Source: Gymnothorax reevesii (taxonomy: Eukaryota; Chordata; Actinopteri; Anguilliformes; Muraenidae). From it: a stretch of 64,000 nucleotides of DNA. The number at the start of each line of letters is the position of its first letter. Position 1 is the first letter of the stretch. The notes under the pieces were generated by a model. It was not told the origin of the DNA, did no database searches, and worked only from the letters and a program-made list of their open reading frames with translations. The stretch lies in the NCBI GenBank assembly GCA_029721435.1, contig CM056583.1, positions 47,955,120-48,019,119 on the forward strand. The letters run 5' to 3'. The translations under genes and the position numbers were made by a program. Positions 11,496 through 22,935 of this stretch are shown here, one piece after another.

Positions 11496-12699
11496 GCTTC
11501 ACACAATGTTTCCCACTTCGCACATATTTTAAATGCTTAAAAACCAGGGCCATCTTAACATGATTTTATGTTTTTCCATGTTCATGTTTATTTTTTGTTG
11601 CATTATTTCCATTATTTGAAGCTTATGGAGAGAAAAGCTAGCTAACTATTTAGCTACATCATGTTTGCCAGCTGGTTATATATTCTAACTTTAACTTATT
11701 TTTGAGAATTTCGGTAAATTCATGTCTCTCAAAAGGTCGGTCATGCTCCCACTGAAGTCCATGATGATCTCAGTAGCACTAACTAGCTAGCTATCAAGCA
11801 AACTTGGTGACAGAATTTTGCAGAAAATTAAGTGATTGGTTTTATATCCATCATTTCAAAAGACTAGTGACTACCTTGTCTATTCTCCATTGCCCCCTTG
11901 CCACGAAGCTGTGCTAGTTTCCCGTGCTAGTTTGGAGCCAGAGCCCGATTCAGCACCAGTTCTTTGCTTTTCCACAGCCTATGCACCAGCTCCTGGCTCT
12001 CAAAACTGGTGCAAGAGCAAGCACCAATTCCTTACTGTTTCAGAGCAAAGGGCCAAGTGCATCAGGGGCGGCAGTTGCTTTTTACATAATCTCTAGCAGC
12101 ACGACGGGGCACTTCTGAACTTGTAGGATAATGCATCATCACAAATGCCGGCAACCTTGATAACAAGCGTCTTATTATGACCACTGCCAAATCAGGAACC
12201 TAACTTACAAGGAAACTCACACTGAAGAAAAGCCCATTTTTATGAAAAAAAAACAAAAAAACAAATTGGTTTGTAATTGGACCTGACATATTTTTTTTCC
12301 CCCTTTTTTTTTTTAAACATTTGTTTGTAATTGTAGCAGACACGCATCTCTGGCTATTTTTTTTTAAGAAAACAATGCCAATACTGGATGCTATGCTGCA
12401 GAATTGCAAGAATGTTTTTGTTCCCCACAAAACACTTCAATCGACGAGAAATTATACAAAGGTCAACTCAACTTCTCAAAATTAACATTTAAGACGAACG
12501 TACACGATGAGGAATAAAATTATTCAAACTCTGCTCATCCCATTGCCCCCTGGTATGCCTCAAAATGGGATTTTGAAAGTGCTGCAGTATTTTCGCTTCT
12601 TCGGACTACAAGTATAGGACTCAGTGGAAATCAGCGAAACAGAATATTTAAGTGGTCACATGCGAATAAGACATCCATTTCCCATCCAAAATATAGGGC
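11496..12699. other. No gene seen
   Basis: Short open frames near 11836-12118 have no recognisable domain and are probably chance. T- and A-homopolymers lie at 12240-12370. Likely intron. Confidence 0.4.
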
Positions 12700-14550
12700 A
12701 CTGGTGGCCTCAGAAGCTCCAGCAGTTAAGATAAACAAAATGTCGAAGTTTTTGTTGACAGATGCACGCATGGACGGACGCAAGCACGGATGGAGCCCGA
12801 TACCGTAGCTTCTGTGCCATTCGGGCGGCGGGAGCCAATTAGGAGCCTGTAACTGAAAATTGTGCCAAGATCAAGCAAATTGTCAAAGTTTTTGGTGATA
12901 TTTTTAGGCCAGGGTTCTTGAAAAATAGGCCAAGGTCACCTTTAGGCTCGTCATTTGTAGGCCTTTATGAGATGCATGTCCAGTAAAAATTAGGAGCCTG
13001 TCACTAAAATCATTGACGAGATAAAGCAAAATGTGTTAACGGACGCACACGCGCACACACACGCACAAACAGACGTAGCCCAATACCACCGCGAGCGGCA
13101 GGGGCCAATAACCTGTCAGATTCGGTCCTACACCCAAAAAGGGAGAGAAAATAATTCCAGCCGCTTGCACTCTTGTTGCTAAACAAATCAGGCCGACACG
13201 AGTCTGGCGAGCCCACTATTATACACTATTATATTATCTACATGGTCAGCAACCCCCCTGAAAAAAGGGGTCAATACAAAAATCCTGTATTGATATGCCT
13301 ATTACTTTTGATTTACACGTCCTGGCCCAATTCTGACAGCAGATTCAGAAAGAGGAGGCCAGAATTAGCCAGAGTACCAATTACTAGGCATGCATCTAGT
13401 ATAGTATAGAACTCAAGTTATAGGCCTCTAAAAACGGATGAAAATGAATGTGACGATTCGCGGGGTCGAAAAAGGGGGGCACTTAAATTTTTAGGGGCCA
13501 TAAAATCCAAACCACTTGGATATTTGACTCAAAACTTTGAGGTTTTTCATTGCTCCTAAGGATGTACATTTTGTGTGATTTTCAGCCAAATCAGAGATGG
13601 TGACCATGAAAACTTTTTCAATATTGGTTGAGTTGGGCTGGAATGAGCCCCATGTAACACACTGTGTTTTATACTTTCGGGCTTGAGAGAACTTTCAGAA
13701 TTTCAGCATTCAGAAAATGAAATCTGACATGAAGAGCAGTGATCTAAATCTGATCTCATGCTGAAGGGGTTGGTTGGTTGATAATGTTACTACATCAAAT
13801 TGTTATTCAAAAGGCATTTAAAGTAGGTGAAGGCCATGTAGCTTCCATGTCCTCCAACGAGTACACCTTATGAATTTGACATAGCTACACCAAAAAATGT
13901 CATGGTAGTGCAAAGGCGTAATGAAAGTAAGGCTGTTCAGAAACAATATGACCTTTTGACCCCATTAACCAGGTGAAGGTCATCAACCTTTAATGTTCTG
14001 TAAGCTGATTATCCAGATCATACAAGCTGTAAATTTTACAGGGCTACAACAAAAATAGTGGACGTAATCAAGGAAACAGTGTTTAGACAGAATGTGACCT
14101 TTTGACCGCTTAAAGTAGGTCAAGGTTACCCATCTACAGACTAGTCCAAGCTATATGTCCCAAGAAGAGCCCATGTGAATTTCATGACCCTGACATTAAC
14201 AGGACAGGAGTTATTGTCTACATAGGACAGACAGAGGGACAGACGGATGCAAGATCTTTGCAATACCCGATGGCCATATTTTGGCCTCGGGTAATAACAA
14301 ACTGACTATCCAGAACATACACGCCGTAAATTTTGCGCGGCTACAACAAAAATAGTGAATGTAATCAAGGAAACTGTTTACAAAGAATGTAACCTTTTGA
14401 CCCCTTTAAAGTTGATCAAGGTTACCCATCTTCGAACTCAAGAACCGTCCCAGTGAATTTCATTACCCAGACATTAAAAGGAAAGGAGTTATTGTCTACA
14501 CAGACGTACACACGCAAGGTCTTCGCAATACCGGTAAACATGCTTTACTA
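12700..14550. repeat. Diverged tandem copies of a GACAGACGGACG/AGGTCA dispersed repeat
   Basis: Related units follow one another: about 12740-12860 and 12900-13110 (each ending in GGACGGACGCA-like runs and CCAATACC), then about 13800-14000, 14000-14290 and 14291-14545. The last two share GGCTACAACAAAAATAGTG, GTAATCAAGGAAAC, then GACCTTTTGACC, CAAGGTTACCCATCT and GGAGTTATTGTCTACA. The motif GACAGAGGGACAGACGGATG, then CCGATGGCCATATTTTGGCC, is the usual end of this family in fish. No coding frame is supported. Confidence 0.7.
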
Positions 14551-15081
14551 ATCCGAGCTCCAATTAACTTTATCTTCACAATATGGTCTTGTCGGCGCAC
14601 CTCCTCGTCGTAAGGAATTAGGCTGGTCCTCACAATCAGGAGATACTTCATGGCAACGTTCTTCGTCCATGCGCACAAAAATTGGCTTACTGAAAACATT
14701 GAACTCTTAAAACTGCACAGTTCCAAGAAGACTGCTTCGGTGACAGCGGATCACAGCAAAACTGTACCCCGGCGGATTCTATGGAAGCTATTCGGAAAGA
14801 CGAAATCACGCGGACGATAGCGTGGAACGAGAAATAAGATCACCACGGAGAACTGCTTGTAATCTCAACTGCTCCTCTGCTTCCCAGAAAACTTGATGGC
14901 CAGCACCAATAAAACGGGGAACGTAGCAAGCGCGCAATGAATAGTTACTAGCTGGGTGCTTCACAATTTAGTCTCAAATAATAGAATAAGACAGCCATTT
15001 CTCCAACTAGACTGATTAACTTTCTCAACTCCCAATAGGATGCACAGAAACATGACTCCCAATGTTATTAAATTGCCTTAC
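14551..15081 (-). other. Probable start of scarb2-like intron 1
   Basis: This follows the GTAAGG donor of the exon at 15082-15204. A minus-strand open frame extends into it from 14726 (KNVAMKYLLIVRTSLIPYDE) but has no family match that I recognise, and it overlaps repeat DNA at its end. I treat it as intronic. Confidence 0.4.
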
Positions 15082-15204
15082 CTTTTTTAAACGGTTTTGG
15101 ATCAATGTTGGGAAGACCTGAGCCACAATCAAGGCAATGCCAACGATTAGTAGGTGAGCGCTGACAATTCCCGTCGCATAAACTGCACAGGATCTTCTTG
15201 TCAT
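15082..15204 (-). CDS. scarb2: scarb2/LIMP-2-like, first coding exon
   Basis: The minus strand reads ATG at 15204 and 41 codons to a consensus GTAAGG donor (complement of 15076-15081), phase 0. The product begins MTRRSCAVYATGIVSAHLL, followed by LIVGIALIVAQVFPTLIQ and NRLKK: a short basic cytoplasmic tail and one hydrophobic helix (about residues 7-30), matching the N-terminus of CD36-family scavenger receptors. Exon length and the AxVFQxxI-like motif after the helix fit SCARB2/LIMP-2 best, from memory of that family. LIMP-2 is a lysosomal membrane protein with two transmembrane segments that carries beta-glucocerebrosidase to lysosomes. No later exon is seen toward position 1, so intron 1 would exceed 15 kb or the gene is broken. 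A TATAG before GTATCTTCG at 15231 may be a 5'UTR acceptor. CD36 or scarb1 are less likely. Confidence 0.6.
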
Positions 15205-17118
15205 GATGGAGCGGTTTTCTTCGAAGATACCTATAAGATATAAAATTAGTTTAGTTTAGATCGACGTTGGGTGCTTTCCCCTCCAAACAGCTCCAGATTC
15301 CCTTCGACAAATACCAACTCAATAAGCAGACTATATATGTTACTCCGCTTAACCGCTACGTTAGTGGTTTTGTTTCCTTAAATTTCGACGGTCGCTGACC
15401 CTTGTCACATGTCTTTGTCAAAAAAACTTTTAAACTGAACCGTTTAGATACATTTTGTAATGGTACCGTTATTTCTGCGTATATGCACCTAACAACAGCG
15501 GAGTCCACTCCTGCAAATTATGATAGAATTCTTTTAGCCTTATTTTCTTTTAATAAAACTCACGCACGGTGCTAATCAAAGACCAGAACCTCGTCACAGC
15601 TTCTTGCGCTCAGCGTGCTCCTCAACCCCGCTATCCACGGTAAGCCTGATCACTTTCTTTTTGGGGATCCCTACGTGGGTGTGCCAGATACTGAGGTTTC
15701 ATTCAACCTACTACGAGCACCCGATTGGACGCAAGAAACTCCCATTTGTCGTTATTCCCCGCCCACGATTCCCCTCTGCTCGTGATGATGGTGGGGAAAC
15801 AAAATCTGCGTATTTCGAGGTTATATTGCTTTTCTCGGCGAATTCATTGTTCCGCTCAGGGTATAGTTTCAGTACACATCACGAGTTATAATAGGCCTAC
15901 ATCATTTGTATAATATGTTGCGACCGATTGCATTTTAAATCATATGGAACATATGTCGGGAATCACTAAAACCAAAACAATAATAGCTGAATAACAAAGC
16001 AGAAGGTTTTGCCTACTGTTGCGAGACCCTGTTTGTAAATGTCATTTGGAAACTTAATTTCTTTTTGAGTCAGCAAACACATCGTCATTAATGGCCAACT
16101 GTCGTGAGCACATCAAGACTGTGGCTGCTGGGTTTTTTCGTTACAGTGATGGGTTGCAGGACAGGCGAATGATTTACTGTTATAGATTAGGAACTCGCCT
16201 GAAAGAGACCAAAGAAAAGGTTAAACAAAAATGTCATAAATCAAGGAATGGTGGAATTATATTAGTCTGTTAACAATATGTAAACGTTGAAATGACTTGA
16301 CAGCAAATGTTGCTCCATGTTGTCATTATTAGCCGAGGGCCATTCATAACCTTGTGCAAGAGTGCACTTTTTCTTCTCTTTTGCTCATCTTGCAAGCTAT
16401 TTATCAAGTCTAAAGAGTGTGGTTATCGAGGTACTGAAGCAGCACCAGTATTTAGAATAATAATTACAGATTCTCAGGATGTCAGAGGGTTCAAGTAAAA
16501 GCGGGCCAAAATGCAGGGTAAGACCTTTCCATGGGTCTCGTAATCAGAAACTTCCAGATTGAACTTCTGGAGTTCAAATATTTGTTCGTAATTTTATAAT
16601 CTCACATCTTTTTGTCTGTACCAACATGGTCTGGCCCTACATGTCCGTGAGTGAGTGAGTGAGTGATGAAGTAACACCATTGGTCCGTGGCCGAGTGTAC
16701 TTCCCCCATTTGCCATTGCTCTTTTTTCTTTTTTAAAATACTGGTAAATTGCTACCTTTATAGTGAATTCATCGGCCTTTTACTGTTGCTGATTTTTTTT
16801 TTTTCAGAATGTGAACAAGAGCTTTTTGAAATGGCTTTTAAGTTGATTAAGAACAGGAACAATTTCTCTTGACCTCAATTCTGTTTTTGCTCAACCCAAT
16901 ATCATGTTTGCTCTACAGTATCTTGGAAGTGATAGGGCCAGATAACTGAGCCTTTGCTTTATTTCTAGGTTAGATGACTCACAGTACAGTTATTCCCTGT
17001 TGTTGTTTTATAAAAAGCAAAAAATGGATTGGGTATTCATGGACTAATTGCAAATAGTCATTATTGCGTATGCAGAAAGTTTTGGAAAACAGCCTTTTGA
17101 AGTATTTTGAGGATAAAG
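15205..17118. other. Upstream region of the scarb2-like gene, otherwise no gene
   Basis: GC content rises at 15580-15830, with an ATTGG (inverted CCAAT) at 15723-15727 and a CCCGCCC-like patch at 15758-15764, compatible with a promoter but not proof. A GTGA microsatellite (about five units) lies at 16647-16664. Remaining open frames are short and unrecognised. Confidence 0.3.
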
Positions 17119-18350
17119 TTAACCCCTTAAAACCTATGGACCCGAATATGGGTCCATCAAAAGCATTTACTGTATTCAAACCTATGGAATTCCAGGTGTA
17201 TTTGATGTTCTGCTGGAGATCCCTGGACTCCATTGCAGACGTCTAATGGGGTTTGCTTCCCTCACACACCAATGTCTGCACACTGAAGCGAGGTTTTGTG
17301 TTCAATCAATCAGAGAGAAGCTCTGAAAACTCTGGAGCTACAGGCACGTACCATTGTGGGACGCAAGCAAAACGCTTAAGATGTCTGCAATGGAGCCGAA
17401 CCAATACCAACATGTTGGAAATGTCCAAAAGGTGGAATTTCCCTGGGTTTCTTCGGTGAAGAAGTTTTCCCAAACACAAGTTCTTTGGCCGCAGAGCCGC
17501 GCACTTTGGTTGGTGCTTTGGTAGTTAGACGTTTGATGCAGGACCGGATGCTATCATGGTAAAATCACTTGATTTCTTTTATGCTCTCATCCAGTTGGCT
17601 TTTTATTCTTGAAATCTTTTCTAATAAATGGTAGCATCCGGGATGGCACACAAACAGTTTGCTTGAGGAATACACAACAGTATTTACGGAAAGAACAGGA
17701 CTTAAAGCCCTATTGATGGAACATTGAGTTGGCTTTTTCTATGTACGTTCATTCTCTCTTCTTTGATCCGATTTGTATTTTACACACAAAACAAATCTCA
17801 TTAACCACCAATTTTTTGGGAGTTTCTGTACCTGCAATTTGTACCTCCGCAAACGAAGTTGGGGCGGAGGTTATGTTTTTGCCCCTGTTTGTTTGTTTGT
17901 TTGTTTGTTTGTTTGTCTGTGTCTGTTTGTGAACAACATAACTCAAAAAGTACAGCATGGATTTGTCTGAAATTTTGTGGGTAGATTGCTATCACATCAA
18001 GAATGGACCCTATTGATTTTCACCGCGATCAGTGAAACAATATGGCCACCACGGCAGCCATCTTGAAATTGTATGACACGCGATAACTCAACTTTGCTCC
18101 CACTCATGAAGATTTGGATTGTGCTGCCTTGGCGGGGATTTGCACTCAACAAGCGCCTCTAGTTATTAGTATTTGACATGGGAAACCCAAAAGGACTTTC
18201 ATATGATAAACATTCTGATTGGCTTATTTCATACAATGCTATTGCCTCATGGAACACAGACTCTGACTCGAGTGCACAGACTTTGGTGTGTGAGGGAAGC
18301 GAACCACATAAGACATCTACAAGGTGGCGAGGAGATCCCAATGTTTCCAA
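17119..18350. repeat. Imperfect long inverted repeat starting at a TTAA
   Basis: The left part has TTAACCCCTTAAAACCTATG followed by a palindromic GGACCCGAATATGGGTCC. The block about 17215-17285 (GTTTGCTTCCCTCACACACC, then GTCTGCACACT) reappears inverted at about 18262-18335 (GGTGTGTGAGGGAAGCGAAC). The pattern suggests a decayed, possibly piggyBac-derived foldback. I could not find the right-hand TTAA terminus. A different repeat (17833-18168) sits between the arms. Confidence 0.5.
17833..18168 (+). repeat. Dispersed CCTCCGC...GTTTG-type repeat
   Basis: The unit begins ACCTCCGCAAACGAAG, passes through GGCGGAGGTTATGTTTTTGC, a (GTTT)n run, AACTCAAAAAGTACAGCATGG, and ends CTTGGCGGGGATTTGCACTC, then GCGCCTCTAGTT. 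This organisation is a familiar dispersed repeat in fish and some invertebrates. An inverted copy lies at about 19905-20213. No frame is conserved. Confidence 0.65.
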
Positions 18351-18925
18351 TGATCCAAAATATCTCCTGTTGAATTATGGGGAAATTTGTATAAAATGAA
18401 TGACAAAATCTGTAGACTTTCCATTTGATGTAATGCTGTGGCCATGAAAAAATGGTGTCCTGGTTTTGAATATTTCTCTCAATATGAGTTTGATGATGTT
18501 TCAGTGAATCACTGCGACCAGCTGATAGAAACATGTAACATTGTCTTACTTTATGAACATTCTGACTTTAAATCTATTTGAGCCTAGTCCTGTTTGCTGA
18601 AGTCAGGGTCATAAATGGAGTGACCCAAGGGTACATTGAAAATCTCTGTGCAAGAGGTACCTAAGTCAGAAAACAACACTTTTGAGATTTTTTTGTTTGA
18701 AGTTTTCAAAACATTTTGCAGATCTTTTTTTAATTGTAGCATACTATGAAGCCCATTGCTATTTCCAAAGGCTATTGAGAGCTGACAAGCCCTTTTTTGA
18801 GGAAAAATACTTACCCTGTATGTATAATGAAGTTAAGAGAAAAAAATATTTTGTAGTGAAGTACTTTTTTTCTGCTAAATACCTGGAATTTAGTACTTTT
18901 TTACCACTAGAGATCGCTGGACTTT
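18351..18925. other. No gene seen
   Basis: AT-rich DNA without supported open frames or repeat ends. Confidence 0.4.
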
Positions 18926-19183
18926 TAAAGGTCCCCTTTTATGTCACTAGGTGCACAGCCAATTAATTATTATGGGCCATTTCAAAATCTTTCCCCTCTT
19001 GACATCAGGTGGGGAAGTAACCAACCAGAGGCAAGAAGAGCTGATCAACTTCAGCCAAGCAGTCAATCAGATTTCATTATTCTCGGTGGTCACTCCCCTT
19101 TGTTATGTCAGGAAAGGGAGATTTTGAACTGGCTCATAATGGATAATTAGCTGTGCACCTGGTAGCATAATAGAGGACCTTTA
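18926..19183. mobile_element. MITE, about 258 bp
   Basis: The left end TAAAGGTCC and the inner block GGTGCACAGC are mirrored at the right end by GCTGTGCACC and GGACCTTTA. ATTAATTATTATGGGCC also pairs with CATAATGGATAATT. There is no transposase. The ends resemble fish hAT-derived MITEs. A target duplication is not clear. Confidence 0.7.
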
Positions 19184-19619
19184 AGAGGTGAAACTAACTT
19201 TCCAGCCTCCATAATTACCCATTTCACAGCTAGATAGTCACGTGTCACATTCTAGAATTTTGATTGGACAGTTTTGAACCTTTATGGACTTATGTAATAT
19301 TTGTTGCTATAAAGTTTAGTGAATTTGACAATGGCAACACACCTATACACAGGACTTGAGTACTTCTTCTGAGAAATCTTCGGTATCAAATGATGCCCTG
19401 GCCATTGTGGTTTGTAATACTGGTTTCAGCTCTTTTTTTCACATAATGTGACTTAAGTATTTTTACACAGGTCTTCAATTTAAATATATATATATGAATA
19501 AATAAAAATAATAAAAATATACATTTTTAATGCAGCATGTGATCATAGTGTGGAATGGTTGGCCTGGCCATATTGTGGAGGCAGATACCAAAGACTAACA
19601 CATGAAGTTAACACATGAA
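19184..19619. other. No gene seen
   Basis: An A/T-rich simple stretch (TATATATAT and AATAAAAATAATAAAAATA) lies at about 19485-19520. Nothing else is supported. Confidence 0.4.
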
Positions 19620-19745
19620 TCTTCATCAAGCAATTTAATGCTAGCATGCTAACTCACAAATGCTAATGTTAAAATGCTGTCATGCTAAAGTTAGTGCAAG
19701 CATGCTAACATATTCATTCTAAAGTTAGCATGCTAACATGTTTGT
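19620..19745. repeat. TGCTAACATG-type degenerate repeat
   Basis: Many short variants of GCATGCTAAC and GCTAATGTTA occur in both orientations. This degenerate, self-complementary repeat is common in teleosts. A second patch lies at 20830-21050. Confidence 0.6.
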
Positions 19746-19904
19746 TGAGTTGCCTAGCAACATGAATAAACAATTCTATTTGTTTAGCACAAGCACAAGT
19801 TTAGTTTCTATTTGCTGTTGGCAATTTTCTTTCTGCAGAGCCTCTGAAGAAGACTCCACTCAAAATAAACCACTGGGAAATGGAAATCTATCATAGAAAA
19901 CTAG

Positions 19905-20213
19905 AAAAGCACTCAGAGAGCGCAGACCTCCGCTAGGGGGCAGCAAAACTCAAAAGCACGGTGATTGGAACTCTGGCCCATTGGAAAGGCTTGAAATCTT
20001 GAACTTTGGCATATATCTCAACCGTACTTTGGTCTTGATATGCCAAAATTTAATCACCTGCTCCATGACTTGATACCCACCTTCTCTGAAAATTTCATCC
20101 AAATCGGTGCATTACTTTTTGAGTCATCTTGCTAACTATCAAACAAACAAACAAACAAACAGACAGACAAACACTGCCTAAAACATAACCTTCTTGGCGG
20201 AGGCAATTACGAC
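19905..20213 (-). repeat. Inverted copy of the CCTCCGC...GTTTG-type repeat
   Basis: On the minus strand it starts TTGCCTCCGCCAAGAAGGTT, has the (GTTT)n run (seen as CAAACAAACAAACAAACAG on plus), then AACTCAAAAAGTAATGCACC-like sequence and ends GCGGAGGTCTGCGCTCTCTG. It is the same family as 17833-18168 in the opposite orientation. Confidence 0.65.
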
Positions 20214-20829
20214 TTGGCCCATTAGGGAGGGGCGATCTATTACGCGATTGCCGACTTAGCTTATTTGGGAGGTCAGATCACCTACAGGGGAATTGGTCTC
20301 AAGAGAGAGACACACAGACAAAGGAAGAGAGGATCAACTTGTGGTGAATCAAAAAGACACTAATGGTATGAAGGAAATCATTTACTGTATTATCCGTTTA
20401 TTTTTCTTGGATGTTTAAGATTCTGGTGAAATGATGTAAGGAGATTTAAATGATGTAAAATTAAATCTGCCAGTGAATTTAATATAACATAGTGCAATAT
20501 ATAGCAGCATATGTATTTGTTTCTCATAAACTGAGTAATGGACAAAAGTAAAGTTAAATTTTGGGTCATTTAAGTAAATTGGAAATATATTATTTGAAAG
20601 ATGGCTTTGTTTAACCTTAATGATTTTTGTTGCATTTTTTTTAGGGTAATCAACCTAATTAATTCCATCTTCAAATGTCAATAATCACTGAATGAACTGT
20701 GACAAAAGGAATGAAATCAAGAAATCAGTGTCAATGTGGTGAAGACATGATTGAGTTGACCCATGCATCCCTTAAAGATCACTGAGGTCATCTCAAGTTG
20801 GACCAAGAGTTAATAAAATCTATGATGAC

Positions 20830-21050
20830 TTTACAATGTTAATGGTAATGTCAGCTTGCTGACTTACTAACATGCACACACACCAAAAGACTTGGCTAGC
20901 ACATTATTGTCAAACTCATCAAAAGTAGCAATGACAAGATGCGAATGCCATTATTAACATGTTCACATGTTTGCATGTGAAGATGTTGATGCTGATATTT
21001 GTGTGCTAACATGTTTATGCTAATGTTAGCGTGCTTATGCTAAATTTTCA
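20830..21050. repeat. TGCTAACATG-type degenerate repeat, second patch
   Basis: Repeated short motifs such as GTGCTAACATGTTTATGC and GCTAATGTTAGCGTGC. It is the same kind as 19620-19745. Confidence 0.55.
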
Positions 21051-21239
21051 AATAAGCTCCATCAAATAACTAGTGCATTGATTTTTAACAACTGTTATTC
21101 TAGTTAAGGATGGCAAATGGCAATTTCAGAAAAACTGCATTTTGGGGCAAAATTTCCCAATTTTAAAGTCCTTTAGTCTTTCACCGTTTTTCCGAAGTTC
21201 ACACTTCTGCCAAAAGGTAATCTAGGTTATCTCCAGCAG

Positions 21240-22102
21240 ACAATGCAGCCAGGATGTATCTACATTCCATGATATTTTTTCAAATTGACTATTGCCTTGT
21301 AAATTGGTGTCCTACAGGTGTAACAAACCTTAACCTTGTTGAATCACTCTATAAAAAGGCTCTGAAAGTCCTGGATAAAAAACCATACCATTTATCACCA
21401 CTGTACCATTCTTGCTAAACGCAATCTTTTAAGTTTCTGTAATTTTAAGAATTTCAGAATCGGATGCTTTATGTATAAGATACTGCATGGCCTTGCGCCT
21501 CCACCTCTTAATGAATTTATTAAGTTAAGATTGGATCATGGCTCATCCACCAGGGTCACAAGGGCCTCCTCAAGAGGGGACTGTGAGGTGCCCTTCAGGC
21601 GAACCGCCTTTTGTCAAAATATTCTTTCAGTCATTGGCTGTAAATATTGGAATAGCTTACCACTGGAACTTAGGAAGTGTCCCACTGATCTCTCCTTCAA
21701 AACTAATATGAAGGGATGGCTAAAATTGAACTAAATGTGTTACCAAAAAACATAATCCGCCACACCTAGTCTGCCCAGTCCAACTATCTTGATAACATTC
21801 TTCTCTGTGTATACTTAGTATTTATAGACTGTTATGAATTGATATCATGGATATTACATTCTAGTTATGTACTGTATATATGCATGGTGTATGCGATGCA
21901 AGTTTCGTCCTTGTGTATGCTTTAATATATGGTTTTGTATGATTTTCCAACATGTGTTGTATATATAAACTCTTAACAACCTGCCCTAGGGACAACAGAT
22001 TTAAATGAGCCTCTGGCTAAGATCTGGCAAATTTAAATTTTTTGTAAAATGTTCATTAATATACATTTGTCCCTGTACAAATAAATAAATAAATAAATAA
22101 AA
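21240..22102 (+). mobile_element. Non-LTR retrotransposon (LINE) 3' end
   Basis: The plus strand reads, across one stop near 21415, QIDYCLVNWCPTGVTNL, then LVESLYKKALKVLDKKPYH, then an open 87-codon piece with MYKILHGLAPPPLNEFI and YWNSLPLELRKCPTDLSF. This is the end of the reverse-transcriptase ORF of Jockey-superfamily LINEs (L2/CR1/Rex1 range). The 3' UTR ends in a (AAAT)n tail at about 22079-22102. It is 5'-truncated. I cannot fix the clade. Confidence 0.75.
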
Positions 22103-22672
22103 ATATCTAGCTGTTTAAACTGATTGTATGAAATCCATGTATAGCTAGCTAAGTAGGATTTTACCAAATGTTGCTGCATGCTAAATAGCTTGTTTTCAGC
22201 CTTGACTGAGAGGATCCATTCTGGTTTTGGGCTAATTGCAGGCTTGGAGGTGGTTGCCAAGGCTTAGCGTGAAATGCAGGTATCATGTTTGTTTGAAGAC
22301 AAACGTGAGTTTGTTGCAAGAACCCGCTTGTGGTTACTAACATTGCATGAAACCTCTGAATCAATTATGTTCTACATTCAGATAAAAATTACTGATCACA
22401 CAGTCTTAATGGGCAAACACATAGCTCATATAACTTCTTTCAAATTAGTTACGAAAACGTGAACTGTGAGAAAATGTGGTAAGTCAGGGTGGGAATATCT
22501 CACTGCCTTTATTTGCTTTTTTGTGGTGATGATGGTGATCATTCATAGAGTAATTCTTTCTTTATATTTGCCATTTTTAGACAGGCTGCACATTTCTGAT
22601 GGACGGAGGAGATTAGTGGGGAATCCTACTGAATAACACGCTCCCTAATTTGTTATTGGTTCTCTCCACCAG
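22103..22672. other. No gene seen
   Basis: Short open frames near 22161-22462 have no recognisable domain. The stretch leads to a candidate polypyrimidine tract and acceptor at 22660-22672. Confidence 0.35.
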
Positions 22673-22764
22673 GCACCTTCCCAGAGTCTGAAACTGCTTT
22701 AGCTACGGGAGAGTCCAGTTCCAATCTGTGGAGTGTGTCCCAGCATCAAGGATTCGTCCTTTAG
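22673..22764 (+). CDS. Possible last coding exon of an unrecognised gene
   Basis: GTTCTCTCCACCAG is a good splice acceptor. From 22673 a frame (first two bases finishing a codon) runs 29 codons, TFPESETALATGESSSNLW then SVSQHQGFVL, to TAG at 22762-22764. A plausible 3' UTR follows, with AATAAA at 22911-22916 and a second at about 22927. I do not recognise the C-terminus. No upstream exon was identified with confidence, so it could be a retained fragment or chance. Confidence 0.28.
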
Positions 22765-22935
22765 CTTGACAGACTACCCTGTGCGCCCACGCTCCAATAT
22801 TGCTTCACATTCCTTTGCACTGGTGTGGCCGAGGAATGAGTTTATGGTAGAGAAATGCTGAGACAAAGTTTGTGCTTGTTCATGAAACAAATATTTTGTC
22901 CTGTACTTCGAATAAAAGGAATATGAAATAAAATG

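Noticed and set aside
14496..14726. 76-codon minus frame just after scarb2-like exon 1
   Set aside because: Overlaps a dispersed repeat at its end and does not match CD36-family exon 2.
15604..15891. 95-codon plus frame upstream of the scarb2-like exon
   Set aside because: GC-rich promoter-like DNA; no recognisable protein and no splice support.
17749..17970. Frames rich in Thr-Asn-Lys-Gln or Cys-Leu-Phe-Val
   Set aside because: Translations of a (GTTT)n simple repeat.
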